The translations under genes and the position numbers were made by a program. The notes beneath the pieces are model-generated. The model made no database searches and was not told the DNA's origin. It saw only the letters and a program-made list of their open reading frames with translations. A stretch of DNA of 64,000 bases from Firmicutes bacterium UBA7510 (lineage in GTDB: Bacteria > Bacillota > Clostridia > Tissierellales > Sedimentibacteraceae): contig DLNM01000067.1 of NCBI GenBank assembly GCA_002479485.1, positions 15,011-79,010 of the forward strand, given 5' to 3'. Each line of letters opens with the position of its first letter. Position 1 is the stretch's first letter. This document shows positions 27,409-35,863 of the stretch, one piece after another.

Positions 27409-28536
27409 ATGGCGGGGATTGAATTAAAAAAAATAAATAAGATATATCCGAACCAGTATAAAGCTTTAGAAAATTTAAATCTAGAGATAAAGGATAAAGA
27501 ATTTCTGGTTCTTGTTGGTTCGTCCGGATGTGGAAAATCAACTATACTAAGAATAATTGCAGGTTTAGAGGATGTTCAAGATGGTTCTATAAAAATTGGG
27601 GATAAGATTGTAAATGAAGTCTCACCAAAGGATAGAAATATTGCTATGGTTTTTCAAGACTATGCTTTGTATCCTCATATGAATGTTTATGAAAATATGG
27701 CCTTTTCATTAAAGCTAAAGAAGATAAAAAAGGAAGAAATCAAGAAAAAAATATTTGAGGTGGCTAAAAAGCTTGAAATAGAAGGATGTCTATATAAAAA
27801 ACCTGCAACTTTGTCAGGTGGACAAAAGCAAAGAGTTGCTCTAGGACGAGCTATAATAAGAGAACCAGAAGTTTTTTTATTTGATGAACCATTATCAAAC
27901 ATAGATGCAAAGCTAAGAACACAAATGAGAATAGAGCTTATAAGGCTTCATAAACAGTTAAATACGACCTTTGTATATGTAACTCACGATCAAACTGAGG
28001 CAATGACAATGGGAGAAAGAATTGTTGTCATGAAAGATGGTAAAATACAGCAAATAGATACACCTGAAAATTTATATAATAATCCATGCAATATATTTAC
28101 TGCGGGATTTATTGGTATGCCACAAATGAATTTTATAAACGGCAAACTTATAAATGAAAATGATGTAAAAATGTTTATAGAAATAGATGCTGTAACTGGA
28201 AAGTCATTTGAACTTAGAGATACAAATGATTTTTATGATAATACTCAAATAACAATAGGTATAAGACCGGAGAAGTTCATAGTAAAACGTGATGATAATA
28301 TAAATGTTGACGAAAACATAATTTTTGAAAATTGTGAGGTAGAAGCAGTAGAAAAGCTAGGAGCTGAGCAATTGATATATATAAACTTTAATGGTGCTAA
28401 GGTAGTAATAAAAGATTTTGAAAATCTGAAAATAGACAGAAATGAAAAATTAGCTGTATATTGTAAAATTAAGGATATTCATATATTTGAAACTGCTACA
28501 GAAAGGAAATTAGATGTATGGCAAAAACAAAGCTAA
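27409..28536 (+). CDS. MalK/UgpC-like ABC ATPase, cassette 1
   Basis: 375 residues. Walker A GSSGCGKST, Q-loop FQDYALYPHMNV, signature LSGGQKQR, Walker B VFLFDEPLSN and the switch H in VTHDQTEAM are complete. The C-terminal 130 residues form a TOBE-like domain as in MalK and MsmK. It energises carbohydrate uptake. Its last 19 nt overlap the next permease, indicating translational coupling. It is very similar to the cassette 2 ATPase at 38650, more so than the other paralogous pairs. Confidence 0.95.
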   Translation: MAGIELKKINKIYPNQYKALENLNLEIKDKEFLVLVGSSGCGKSTILRIIAGLEDVQDGSIKIGDKIVNEVSPKDRNIAMVFQDYALYPHMNVYENMAFSLKLKKIKKEEIKKKIFEVAKKLEIEGCLYKKPATLSGGQKQRVALGRAIIREPEVFLFDEPLSNIDAKLRTQMRIELIRLHKQLNTTFVYVTHDQTEAMTMGERIVVMKDGKIQQIDTPENLYNNPCNIFTAGFIGMPQMNFINGKLINENDVKMFIEIDAVTGKSFELRDTNDFYDNTQITIGIRPEKFIVKRDDNINVDENIIFENCEVEAVEKLGAEQLIYINFNGAKVVIKDFENLKIDRNEKLAVYCKIKDIHIFETATERKLDVWQKQS

Positions 28537-29291
28537 CAAGATATACTCTGATAAGCCTTATTGGAGTAGCTATAATTTATATAATTCCTTTTATCATAGC
28601 ACAATTAAATTTCAATGCTGACTTACTAAATATACAATCAGGTATATTTAGTAATAAGGGCTTTATTATATCCTTTAAAAATACAATTTTATTTATGGTA
28701 ATTTTTGTACCTATAGTAGTTGCTTTAGGATTTATGTTAGCCTATTTAACAGATACTAAAGGGTTTGGTGTGATGGTTAAAGTATCTATCATTTTACCAA
28801 TTACGATTCCAGTTTTATCAGTAGCAGGCTTTTTCAGGGATTATATGAATAGTTTTTTTGAATCAATTAATGGTACCCTAGCAGTAGGGATCGTTTTTTT
28901 ATGGAGTTGTTTAGGTTTTACATATTTGATATTTTTAGTTTCTTTAAGCAATAGAAGCAAATCAATGGAAGAGGCAGCTTTTTTGGACGGTGCAGGAACC
29001 TTTAGAACTATTTTTAAAATAATAATACCTTCACATATAGAGGCGTTGATTTTATCAATAATTATAAGCATATATAATTCTCTGAAAATATTTAAGCAAA
29101 CCTATGCGATGTTTGGAGAGTACCCAAAATATGACATGTTTATGATGCAAAATTACTTATATTTGAAACTGAAGCGCTTAGATATTGAAACTTTAATAGT
29201 CTCTGCTGATGTGTTCTTAATATTTATATTAATTATCCTTGTAGGGGTAATGTTGCTAGGAAAAATACAAAAAAGAAAGCTTTTAATGTGA
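28518..29291 (+). CDS. ABC transporter permease (MalF-like), cassette 1
   Basis: 257 residues, about six membrane segments. The ATPase-contact EAA loop reads EEAAFLDGAGTFRTIFKIIIP (two words of the motif: EEAAFLDGAG and FKIIIP), about residues 150-170. It lacks the large periplasmic loop of E. coli MalF. The start overlaps the ATPase gene by 19 nt, exactly as in cassette 2. Confidence 0.92.
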   Translation: MAKTKLTRYTLISLIGVAIIYIIPFIIAQLNFNADLLNIQSGIFSNKGFIISFKNTILFMVIFVPIVVALGFMLAYLTDTKGFGVMVKVSIILPITIPVLSVAGFFRDYMNSFFESINGTLAVGIVFLWSCLGFTYLIFLVSLSNRSKSMEEAAFLDGAGTFRTIFKIIIPSHIEALILSIIISIYNSLKIFKQTYAMFGEYPKYDMFMMQNYLYLKLKRLDIETLIVSADVFLIFILIILVGVMLLGKIQKRKLLM

Positions 29292-29322
29292 GGCAAGGGC
29301 AAATAATTGCAAGGAGGTAACT

Positions 29323-30108
29323 GTGAAAAAAATTCTATATAAAATATTATCAGTCATTATTGTCATTATGTTCTTAGTACCTATATTGTATACTGTTATA
29401 CAGTCTTTTATAGATGAAAATCATATGGGATTTAGTTTACATCAATATTTTAATATAGCCTTTAATTCAGAGTATTTTTCTTTATATTTTAATTCCATAT
29501 TTATATCCTTAGGAATAATTGTTGGACAACTTATTGTGTCTATAGGTGCTGCATATTATTTCGCTAGAAAAAAAAGCAAACTAGCAAACGCGATATTTAT
29601 ATTGTATATATTCCTTATGCTATTACCACTTCAAATAACTCTAATACCAAATATGTTTTTGTATAATGGTATAGAGAAATATATTGGTATAAAAATTCGT
29701 GATACATATTTAGCTGTAGTGCTTCCTGGGATATTTAGCACGATGGGAGTGTTCTTTTTAAAACAGTTTTTTGAAACCATACCTAAATCATTGTATGAGA
29801 TGGCTAATATTGATGGGGCATCTGATTTTAAAATATTAATAAGCATTGTTATACCATATTCAAAAAACGCAATTTTAGCACTTTGTGCATTGAATTTTAT
29901 AGAGAGTTGGAATATCGTAGAGCAAGCATTAGTTTTTATTGATACGCAAACAAAATATCCTTTGTCACTTTACTTAAATACTATGTACGAAACAGATAGA
30001 AGTATATTTTATGCTGGAAATGTAGTTTTTCTATTTCCTGTTATCTGCCTATTAATGAAAAACATTGAATCTATAAAGAAGATGATAAGCAAGGAACAAG
30101 GGAGGTAA
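29323..30108 (+). CDS. ABC transporter permease (MalG-like), cassette 1
   Basis: 261 residues with a GTG start behind GGAGGTAACT; the N-terminus MKKILYKILSVIIV aligns with the paralogue at 40596. About six membrane segments. The EAA loop is YEMANIDGASDFKILISIVIP, residues about 155-175. It would form the heterodimeric channel with the preceding permease. Confidence 0.92.
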   Translation: MKKILYKILSVIIVIMFLVPILYTVIQSFIDENHMGFSLHQYFNIAFNSEYFSLYFNSIFISLGIIVGQLIVSIGAAYYFARKKSKLANAIFILYIFLMLLPLQITLIPNMFLYNGIEKYIGIKIRDTYLAVVLPGIFSTMGVFFLKQFFETIPKSLYEMANIDGASDFKILISIVIPYSKNAILALCALNFIESWNIVEQALVFIDTQTKYPLSLYLNTMYETDRSIFYAGNVVFLFPVICLLMKNIESIKKMISKEQGR

Positions 30109-30110
30109 AA

Positions 30111-30166
30111 ACGTGAAAAAACCACTTCACGTTATGATGCCACTATGTGGCATAATGGAGGATAAT
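30111..30166 (+). repeat. Dispersed hairpin/RBS repeat, copy E2, inside cassette 1
   Basis: Stem 1 ACGTGAA/TTCACGT (30111-30132), stem 2 ATGCCAC/GTGGCAT (30137-30153), then GGAGG (30157-30161) five nt before the adaptor ATG. In cassette 2 the preceding GAGGAGGG site leads straight to the start codon; here the equivalent GGGAGG at 30100 is separated from the gene by this element, so the element looks inserted and supplies a replacement RBS. Confidence 0.7.
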
Positions 30167-31870
30167 ATGGGAAAATTGTTTATTAAAATTTTTAAAATAT
30201 TTTTTATATTTTTATGCTTTATAGTTGCATTAGGTTTAATTTTAGCTACTATTAAAAGCTATATGATAACTAAGGTTGAAACTACACTTGTAAAAGAATC
30301 ATTTTTTATTAAAGAAGGGTTTTATTTTGGCGGCAAAGTAACAACAAAAAATCAAAATTATGTTGAAATTAGAGCTGGAAGGGACATGACTATAAGCGAT
30401 ATTAATGTTAAGAATGGACAAATTTTAGATGGCGGAGACGCTAAATTGTTTACTATAAATACAGATAACTATTTTTCAGTTAATCATGAAGTGTTAGAGG
30501 AATATAACGATAATATTAATGATATTAATTATGAAATTAATACTATGCTAAGTGATTTAAGTAAAAAAGTAGGAAGGGAAATAAAAAACATTAATGAGCT
30601 TAATCCAAATGATGGCATAATAATTTCTGCACCTGCAACTGGTAAAATTACTGGTTTAAATATTGAAAAAAATAAACAAGTTCAAACCGAATTAATTTCA
30701 AATCTAATTGATGATAGTGTGCTTATTATACCTTTTACTATGACAGTAAATGAGTATAATTCCATATCTGTAGGACAGGACATTTTAGTTACATATACAG
30801 GATATGAGGGGTATTATAAGGCAAAGGTAACTAGCATAAATCCAAATTCTGTACCTGGAAAAGATAAAACCTCATATATACATACTGGGGTTATAGAAGC
30901 ACAAAACCCAGGGCTTATTTCACCGGGTGTTAATGTAGGTATCTATACAAAGGTAAATGAACAACCGTCTTTAACCCTAAGCTATGGGGCAGTAGTTGAG
31001 TCATATAAGGAGCAGACGAAAATTACAACACCTATAAAGGATATATGTCCAATAGAGGTAAATGTAGCAGAAGGTGAACTTGTTCAAAAGGGTCAACAAA
31101 TAGCCAGACTTGGCGGAGAAGCAGTAACTGAAGAGCTTAAAGTAAGTATAAAAAATATAAAAGATAAAATTGATTTAATATCTAAAAATCAAAAAAAGAT
31201 ACAAGGTTTATATGGAGACATAATAAGTAGCAATGTAGACAATGGAATAAGAATTGATGATAGCGGAAGCTGCTATATAGCTGAAAATGTATATATTGAA
31301 TATATAACTGATAAAGCTATAGTTGGTAAAAATGAAGTAATCCTTAAATATCGTTTATGTGATGAAAAAAAATTAGCTATAAAAGCTACTATAGATAAAG
31401 ATATGTACAACAAAATGTCTAGTTCAACTAATACCAAAATAACCTATGTAGATAAGAATTCTTCTTCAGTTATAAATGTAAATAAATTAGATGAAAAGAA
31501 ATTTGATGATCATTATGAAATTTTATATGAACTTAAAAATGAAGGTGTATACCACTATGTTTACAATGATAATATAACCCTTAACGCTTCTACAGAGCGG
31601 TATCTATCTAATGTAGTGCCAAAGACAGCTATAATTCCTTTAGGTGAATTAAAGTCGGGCGAAAGTTGTTATGTTTATGTTATTGATAAAGAAGAAACTA
31701 TGTTTGAAGATATAGATATTGTTAGACGTAAAATGGCATCAATTGGATATGTAGGTAATCAAGTTGTTCAAATAAGATTTTATGAAGATATGAGTTCATT
31801 TGATCGAATTTCTGTAGTAAACAATATTAATACGGTACTTAAAGATGGAATGAGAGTGAAAATAAAATGA
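30167..31870 (+). CDS. MacA/HlyD-like membrane-fusion adaptor, cassette 1
   Basis: 567 residues from the ATG at 30167, which has GGAGG and aligns with the paralogue; a GTG at 30113 lies within the hairpin repeat. One N-terminal membrane segment (about 10-30) precedes a long extracellular region. Lipoyl/barrel-sandwich half-motifs are seen at about 60-95 and in IISAPATGKITGLNIEKNK (about 150-170), a second at AEGELVQKGQQIARLGGE (about 300). The C-terminal VVPKTAIIPLGELKSG and LKDGMRVKIK match MacA-type adaptors. Normally these link ABC or RND exporters to outer structures; a role beside an importer is unexplained. Confidence 0.8.
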   Translation: MGKLFIKIFKIFFIFLCFIVALGLILATIKSYMITKVETTLVKESFFIKEGFYFGGKVTTKNQNYVEIRAGRDMTISDINVKNGQILDGGDAKLFTINTDNYFSVNHEVLEEYNDNINDINYEINTMLSDLSKKVGREIKNINELNPNDGIIISAPATGKITGLNIEKNKQVQTELISNLIDDSVLIIPFTMTVNEYNSISVGQDILVTYTGYEGYYKAKVTSINPNSVPGKDKTSYIHTGVIEAQNPGLISPGVNVGIYTKVNEQPSLTLSYGAVVESYKEQTKITTPIKDICPIEVNVAEGELVQKGQQIARLGGEAVTEELKVSIKNIKDKIDLISKNQKKIQGLYGDIISSNVDNGIRIDDSGSCYIAENVYIEYITDKAIVGKNEVILKYRLCDEKKLAIKATIDKDMYNKMSSSTNTKITYVDKNSSSVINVNKLDEKKFDDHYEILYELKNEGVYHYVYNDNITLNASTERYLSNVVPKTAIIPLGELKSGESCYVYVIDKEETMFEDIDIVRRKMASIGYVGNQVVQIRFYEDMSSFDRISVVNNINTVLKDGMRVKIK

Positions 31871-32913
31871 AAAAGCTCCTACTATATTTTAGCATATTAA
31901 TAGTAATTACTGGAATGTTAATTTTATTTGTCTCTAAAAATTATCCTGAAAATATACTTGAGGTATGTCTAAAAAGTTATGCTAGTCCTGAATTGGTAGA
32001 TAATGTTGTTAAAAAAATTGGCTCATTTGATTATTTTAATATTTATGATATTTTTTCAAAGGAAGATGCCATAAGTGTATATAGCGGAAATATAAACTTA
32101 TTTTTATATGATAAAAATAATCAAAGGCTTGAATTGACCTTTAATGATGATGAAGTCATCATGGGTGAAAATTATATGTATGAGTATTTAAAGTATGATG
32201 CTTTGGGAGGAAAATACAAGTCTGAATATGGAGAATATAATATAAATTGCATAATAGAAAACAATGATAGAATTTATTATAGAGATTTAAAAATTTTAGA
32301 AAGCTCTAGGGTGAAAAATCAAAAGATATATATATCATTGTTAAACAGCAAAAATATACTTATGAATCCACAAAACAAGCTATTGGAATTAGAAAATAAT
32401 GATATTTTGTATGCCAAAAGCATTGCTTATATAGATGTCATCAATTTTCTCAAACAATTATTTGTACTTTTATTAATTGTATACACTCTGTTGCTTATAA
32501 TAACATTAAATATAAAAAGTGGAAGCACGCATAAGAAAATAGCAAGTGCATACAAGAATATAAAATATGATTTAGATTTTAGGGAATTTTTAATTAAAAA
32601 AGAAAGTCTTAAACTAATAATAAAATACATGTTCTACATACTATTGCAAGTGGCTGGTGCTATAATTATTATATATTTAGTTGCAAAATTAATTAGTATA
32701 CCTGTATCTTATAGTATTGATATTAGATCAATGAAAAGTATAATAAATGCAGTATTGTCTTTTGTAGATTTACTAAAATATTACTACTTAAATGGTTTTA
32801 CAGAAATATCATCTATGATAGTAAAAATAATTATGATTTATTTTTTTACTTCAATTCTTTTTATAATAATCAATATTAAACTATCAAATAAAAATATTTC
32901 TTCGGCTAAATAA
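31867..32913 (+). CDS. FtsX/MacB-like membrane protein without ATPase, cassette 1
   Basis: 348 residues; its ATG overlaps the adaptor stop by 4 nt. Topology is one N-terminal membrane segment (about 5-22), an extracellular domain (about 23-190), then three membrane segments (about 192-212, 250-275, 315-335). That is the MacB/FtsX permease layout. The end of the extracellular domain, VIMGENYMYEYLKYDALGGK then YNINCIIEN, resembles the MacB core motif (GExLAxxLFGxxxPIGK...VIGVxxD). No nucleotide-binding domain is attached. Assignment rests on layout and this motif, so a novel family is possible. Confidence 0.6.
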   Translation: MKKLLLYFSILIVITGMLILFVSKNYPENILEVCLKSYASPELVDNVVKKIGSFDYFNIYDIFSKEDAISVYSGNINLFLYDKNNQRLELTFNDDEVIMGENYMYEYLKYDALGGKYKSEYGEYNINCIIENNDRIYYRDLKILESSRVKNQKIYISLLNSKNILMNPQNKLLELENNDILYAKSIAYIDVINFLKQLFVLLLIVYTLLLIITLNIKSGSTHKKIASAYKNIKYDLDFREFLIKKESLKLIIKYMFYILLQVAGAIIIIYLVAKLISIPVSYSIDIRSMKSIINAVLSFVDLLKYYYLNGFTEISSMIVKIIMIYFFTSILFIIINIKLSNKNISSAK

Positions 32914-32963
32914 AATTCAAATAAAAAATCCTTTATCTTATTAATAAAGGATTTTTTGAATTA
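32914..32963. terminator. Bidirectional terminator after cassette 1
   Basis: AATTCAAATAAAAAATCCTT and AAGGATTTTTTGAATT form a long stem between the cassette end and the converging nitroreductase. Confidence 0.8.
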
Positions 32964-32966
32964 ATT

Positions 32967-33494
32967 CTACCATTTCTCATTGTGTATTTTATTATTTTTC
33001 AAATCGTCTAAATTGGTTGGATTATGCTCTTCTGATTTATGGCCTATAGATAATAAGCATAAAATTTCCATGTCCTCTGGTATTGATAATAAATCGCGTG
33101 TTAAATCAGTAGCTTTTATAGTACCGTCGTCATCATTATATCTATTTCTTAGCTGTACCCAGCAGCATCCAAGTCCTAATTCTTCAGCCATTAGATATAT
33201 ATGAGTAGCTGATATACTTCCATCCTCTATCCAAACATCATTATCAATTGATTTTACTGTAACTACAATAGCTAGTGCTGCATCCTTAACCATAAAACCA
33301 CCCTTATTTTTAACCTTTGATAGCTTTTCAAGGGTGTCTTTGTTTTCTATAAATATAAATTCCCAACCTTGCTTATTTTTTGATGTAGGTGATAGTAAGG
33401 CGGCTTGTTTAAGTGCTTCTATCTTTTCATTTTCAATTTTTTTATCAGTATACTTACGTATACTTCTTCTTTGCTTCATCAAATCTAATAGCAT
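32967..33494 (-). CDS. Nitroreductase-family flavoprotein
   Basis: 175 residues, short for the family. The FMN-binding N-terminus RRSIRKYTDKKIE, the SPTSKNKQGWEFIF segment and the GLGCCWVQLRNR region are typical. It should be an FMN-dependent NAD(P)H oxidoreductase; substrate unknown. It faces the transporter operon and has its own terminator, so it is probably functionally unrelated to the cassettes. An ORF of nearly the same span on the other strand is a shadow. Confidence 0.88.
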   Translation of the reverse strand: MLLDLMKQRRSIRKYTDKKIENEKIEALKQAALLSPTSKNKQGWEFIFIENKDTLEKLSKVKNKGGFMVKDAALAIVVTVKSIDNDVWIEDGSISATHIYLMAEELGLGCCWVQLRNRYNDDDGTIKATDLTRDLLSIPEDMEILCLLSIGHKSEEHNPTNLDDLKNNKIHNEKW

Positions 33495-33632
33495 AATTCA
33501 ACCACTCCTTTATATAAACAATATTTTTCGAAATTGTTAATAATGTAATTATAAGTTAGACTCATTCCATAAGTCAAGAAATCTAATAAGATGATTATGT
33601 ATCATATTAAATATGTACAAATTACAAAATCT

Positions 33633-33662
33633 TTGTCAATATATGTTTGTGTGTGTTATAAT
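33633..33662 (+). promoter_or_regulatory. Promoter of the two-component system
   Basis: TTGTCA (33633-33638), 18-bp spacer, TATAAT (33657-33662). Confidence 0.65.
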
Positions 33663-33710
33663 TAAATAGAAAATCTTAATGAAACTGTAAATAAATAGAT
33701 GGGGGTTACG

Positions 33711-34439
33711 ATGTTTAATTTTGTTATTATTGATGATGATAAAGAAATTAGAGAAATAATTGAATCTATAATAAATCAGTTATTCGATGCAGTTTTAGAA
33801 TATACAATTAAAAGCTATGATAGATTTACTGAATTTAAAAAATGTGAAAATATTAAAAATCAGAAAAATATCTTTGTATTAGACATTGAACTTAATGATG
33901 AGTATGACGGAATTGAAATAGCAAGTATAATAAGAAAAGAAAAATGTCAAAACCATGAAATTATATTTTTAACCGGTTTTGTTGATTATGCTTTTAATGT
34001 TTTGAATTATAAGATAAATCCTGTAGCATTTATAAAAAAAGATAATAATTTTAAAGAGTTACTTCAAAAAGCACTTAAGGAAGCTGTGGACAAAATTAAT
34101 CTTGCTTCTGAAGGAAAAAAGATTACAGTAAAAAAGGGAACTGTAGATATTGAGTTGAAGGAAAATGACATAATATACGCTATGAAAAACAAAGGTGCAA
34201 AGAGTTTAAATATAGTTACTGAGTTATGCAATGTTGAGACAATTGAAACGATTGAAAATTTTTTAAATAGAATCGGGGAAGAATTTATAAAAATAGACAG
34301 ATCTACTATTATTAATTATAAAAACATACAGTCAATTGATGTAAAAAGGCGTACTATAACTATGAACAATTCAGAAACTTTTTATGTTGATTCTAAAACT
34401 ATCAAGAGGGTGATGGAATTTGGAAATTCATATAGTTAA
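33711..34439 (+). CDS. LytTR-family response regulator
   Basis: 242 residues from the ATG at 33711 (GGGGG upstream); the earlier ATG at 33699 overlaps the RBS. Receiver domain about 1-120: acidic pocket IIDDD near residues 6-10 and phospho-acceptor D in FVLDIELNDEYDG near residue 60. LytTR DNA-binding domain about 135-240: KITVKKG, IIYAMKNKGAK, IKIDRSTIINYKNI. It probably regulates one or both cassettes. It is paired with the sensor gene, overlapping by 20 nt. Confidence 0.88.
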   Translation: MFNFVIIDDDKEIREIIESIINQLFDAVLEYTIKSYDRFTEFKKCENIKNQKNIFVLDIELNDEYDGIEIASIIRKEKCQNHEIIFLTGFVDYAFNVLNYKINPVAFIKKDNNFKELLQKALKEAVDKINLASEGKKITVKKGTVDIELKENDIIYAMKNKGAKSLNIVTELCNVETIETIENFLNRIGEEFIKIDRSTIINYKNIQSIDVKRRTITMNNSETFYVDSKTIKRVMEFGNSYS

Positions 34440-35757
34440 TGTATTTATAAGTATACTTTATGTTTCTCTTATTGCTTATGTCATAATTAAAACAAATGAA
34501 ATAGAAAAGCATGTTAACATAAAAAACTTTATTTTGTCGATTATACCTTCTCTTATTTTAATGATTGCCGTTAGCTATTCAAATATTATTATTATAAAAA
34601 TGATAGTAATATTTCTAATTACGTACTATATATGCGGTATTGTATATAGGATTAAGCCTTTAAAAGGAGTAATGTACGCTACAATATTTTTATCCTTTTA
34701 TTTTATAAGCGAGCTAATAACACATATTATATTTATTAAAGCCTTTGGTATAAACATATCTGATATTGGCAGTAGTGGCTTAATATACTGTCTTTATAGT
34801 CTTATGTCATTTGTATTGACATCTATAATGATAAATTTAGATAAATCAAAATCATTATATAATATATTTAATAAATCGTTAGATTTTAAAGCAAAAATGG
34901 CTTCACTTATAATACTTATTATTTTGTTATTTGTAATTTTAACAAACTTAATAGTTATAAATAAAATTGAAGACAGCTTATTTATATACATAATGTCTAT
35001 AGGAAGCTTCATAGCTTCAATGTTATTATGCATGGCGCTATTTTACTTTATAAACATTATCATAGATACTACTAACACACTAGATTTGACGAAGCAGTAC
35101 AATAACAAACTAGAACTTTACAATAAAACTATGCAGGAGCTAATTGATACTCAAAGAAGAACAGTACATGAATTTAATAATAAAATGACTGTGTTAAATG
35201 GCTACATAAAAGATAAAAGATATGAAGATGCTGAGTTTTTTATATCAAAATCTTTAAAAGAAACTAAAAACTTGGACAACACCTTATTTAAAAATATAAA
35301 AAACAGTGGTTTAAAATCACTTCTGCTATTTAAGTTTGCAGAGATTAAAGACAAAAATATTGGCTTTGAGTTAATGGTGAATAAAAGGATAGAAAGTCTG
35401 ATAATTGATTCAGACGATTTATGTAAGATATTAGGTATATTTTTGGACAATGCCATAGAGGCAGCAGTAAATTCTGAAAGGCCTTTTATATCAGTGGGCA
35501 TAGTCAAAATTGAAGAGTCCATTAGCATAACAATTATGAATAGTATAGCAAATGAGTATATAGATATGGAAGCAAATTTTTATGGAAAAAATTTCCAAGA
35601 AAAAATATTTCAAGTTGGGTATTCTAAAAAAGGCTATAATAGGGGTTTTGGACTTTCTATAGCAAAGGATTTAATAGATAGATATAAAGAGCTTAGCTGT
35701 GTGACAGAGATTATAGATGGTTTTTTTATACAGGATTTGATTGTGACAAGGACATGA
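34420..35757 (+). CDS. GHKL-type sensor histidine kinase (AgrC-like architecture)
   Basis: 445 residues with a TTG start overlapping the regulator end by 20 nt. The first 215 residues form six to seven membrane segments with no large outside domain. The H-box is VHEFNNKMTVLNGYI (about residues 245-260), the N-box LGIFLDNAIEAA (about 340-351) and a GFGLSIAKDLID G-box near 415. This is the arrangement of AgrC-type kinases, but no agrB/agrD-like genes are nearby. Ligand unknown; sugar-related sensing is inferred only from position. Confidence 0.85.
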   Translation: MEIHIVNVFISILYVSLIAYVIIKTNEIEKHVNIKNFILSIIPSLILMIAVSYSNIIIIKMIVIFLITYYICGIVYRIKPLKGVMYATIFLSFYFISELITHIIFIKAFGINISDIGSSGLIYCLYSLMSFVLTSIMINLDKSKSLYNIFNKSLDFKAKMASLIILIILLFVILTNLIVINKIEDSLFIYIMSIGSFIASMLLCMALFYFINIIIDTTNTLDLTKQYNNKLELYNKTMQELIDTQRRTVHEFNNKMTVLNGYIKDKRYEDAEFFISKSLKETKNLDNTLFKNIKNSGLKSLLLFKFAEIKDKNIGFELMVNKRIESLIIDSDDLCKILGIFLDNAIEAAVNSERPFISVGIVKIEESISITIMNSIANEYIDMEANFYGKNFQEKIFQVGYSKKGYNRGFGLSIAKDLIDRYKELSCVTEIIDGFFIQDLIVTRT

Positions 35758-35779
35758 TATATATTCATGTCCTTTTTTT
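35748..35779 (+). terminator. Terminator overlapping the kinase stop codon
   Basis: AAGGACATGA pairs with TTCATGTCCTT, then T run; the 5' arm includes the end of the kinase gene. Confidence 0.8.
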
Positions 35780-35863
35780 AGCTTTCATGGACATTTGAAC
35801 ACAAGAGGAAAATAATAGTATATAATTAGTGTTAATATAAAATTTACGTAGGGAGTTATTAAT

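Noticed and set aside
30113..30166. 18-residue extension of the first adaptor protein
   Set aside because: It is the translation of hairpin repeat E2 and is absent from the paralogue.
33711..35757. A complete agr quorum-sensing locus
   Set aside because: No AgrB-like membrane peptidase or AgrD-like peptide precursor was found in the flanking 10 kb.
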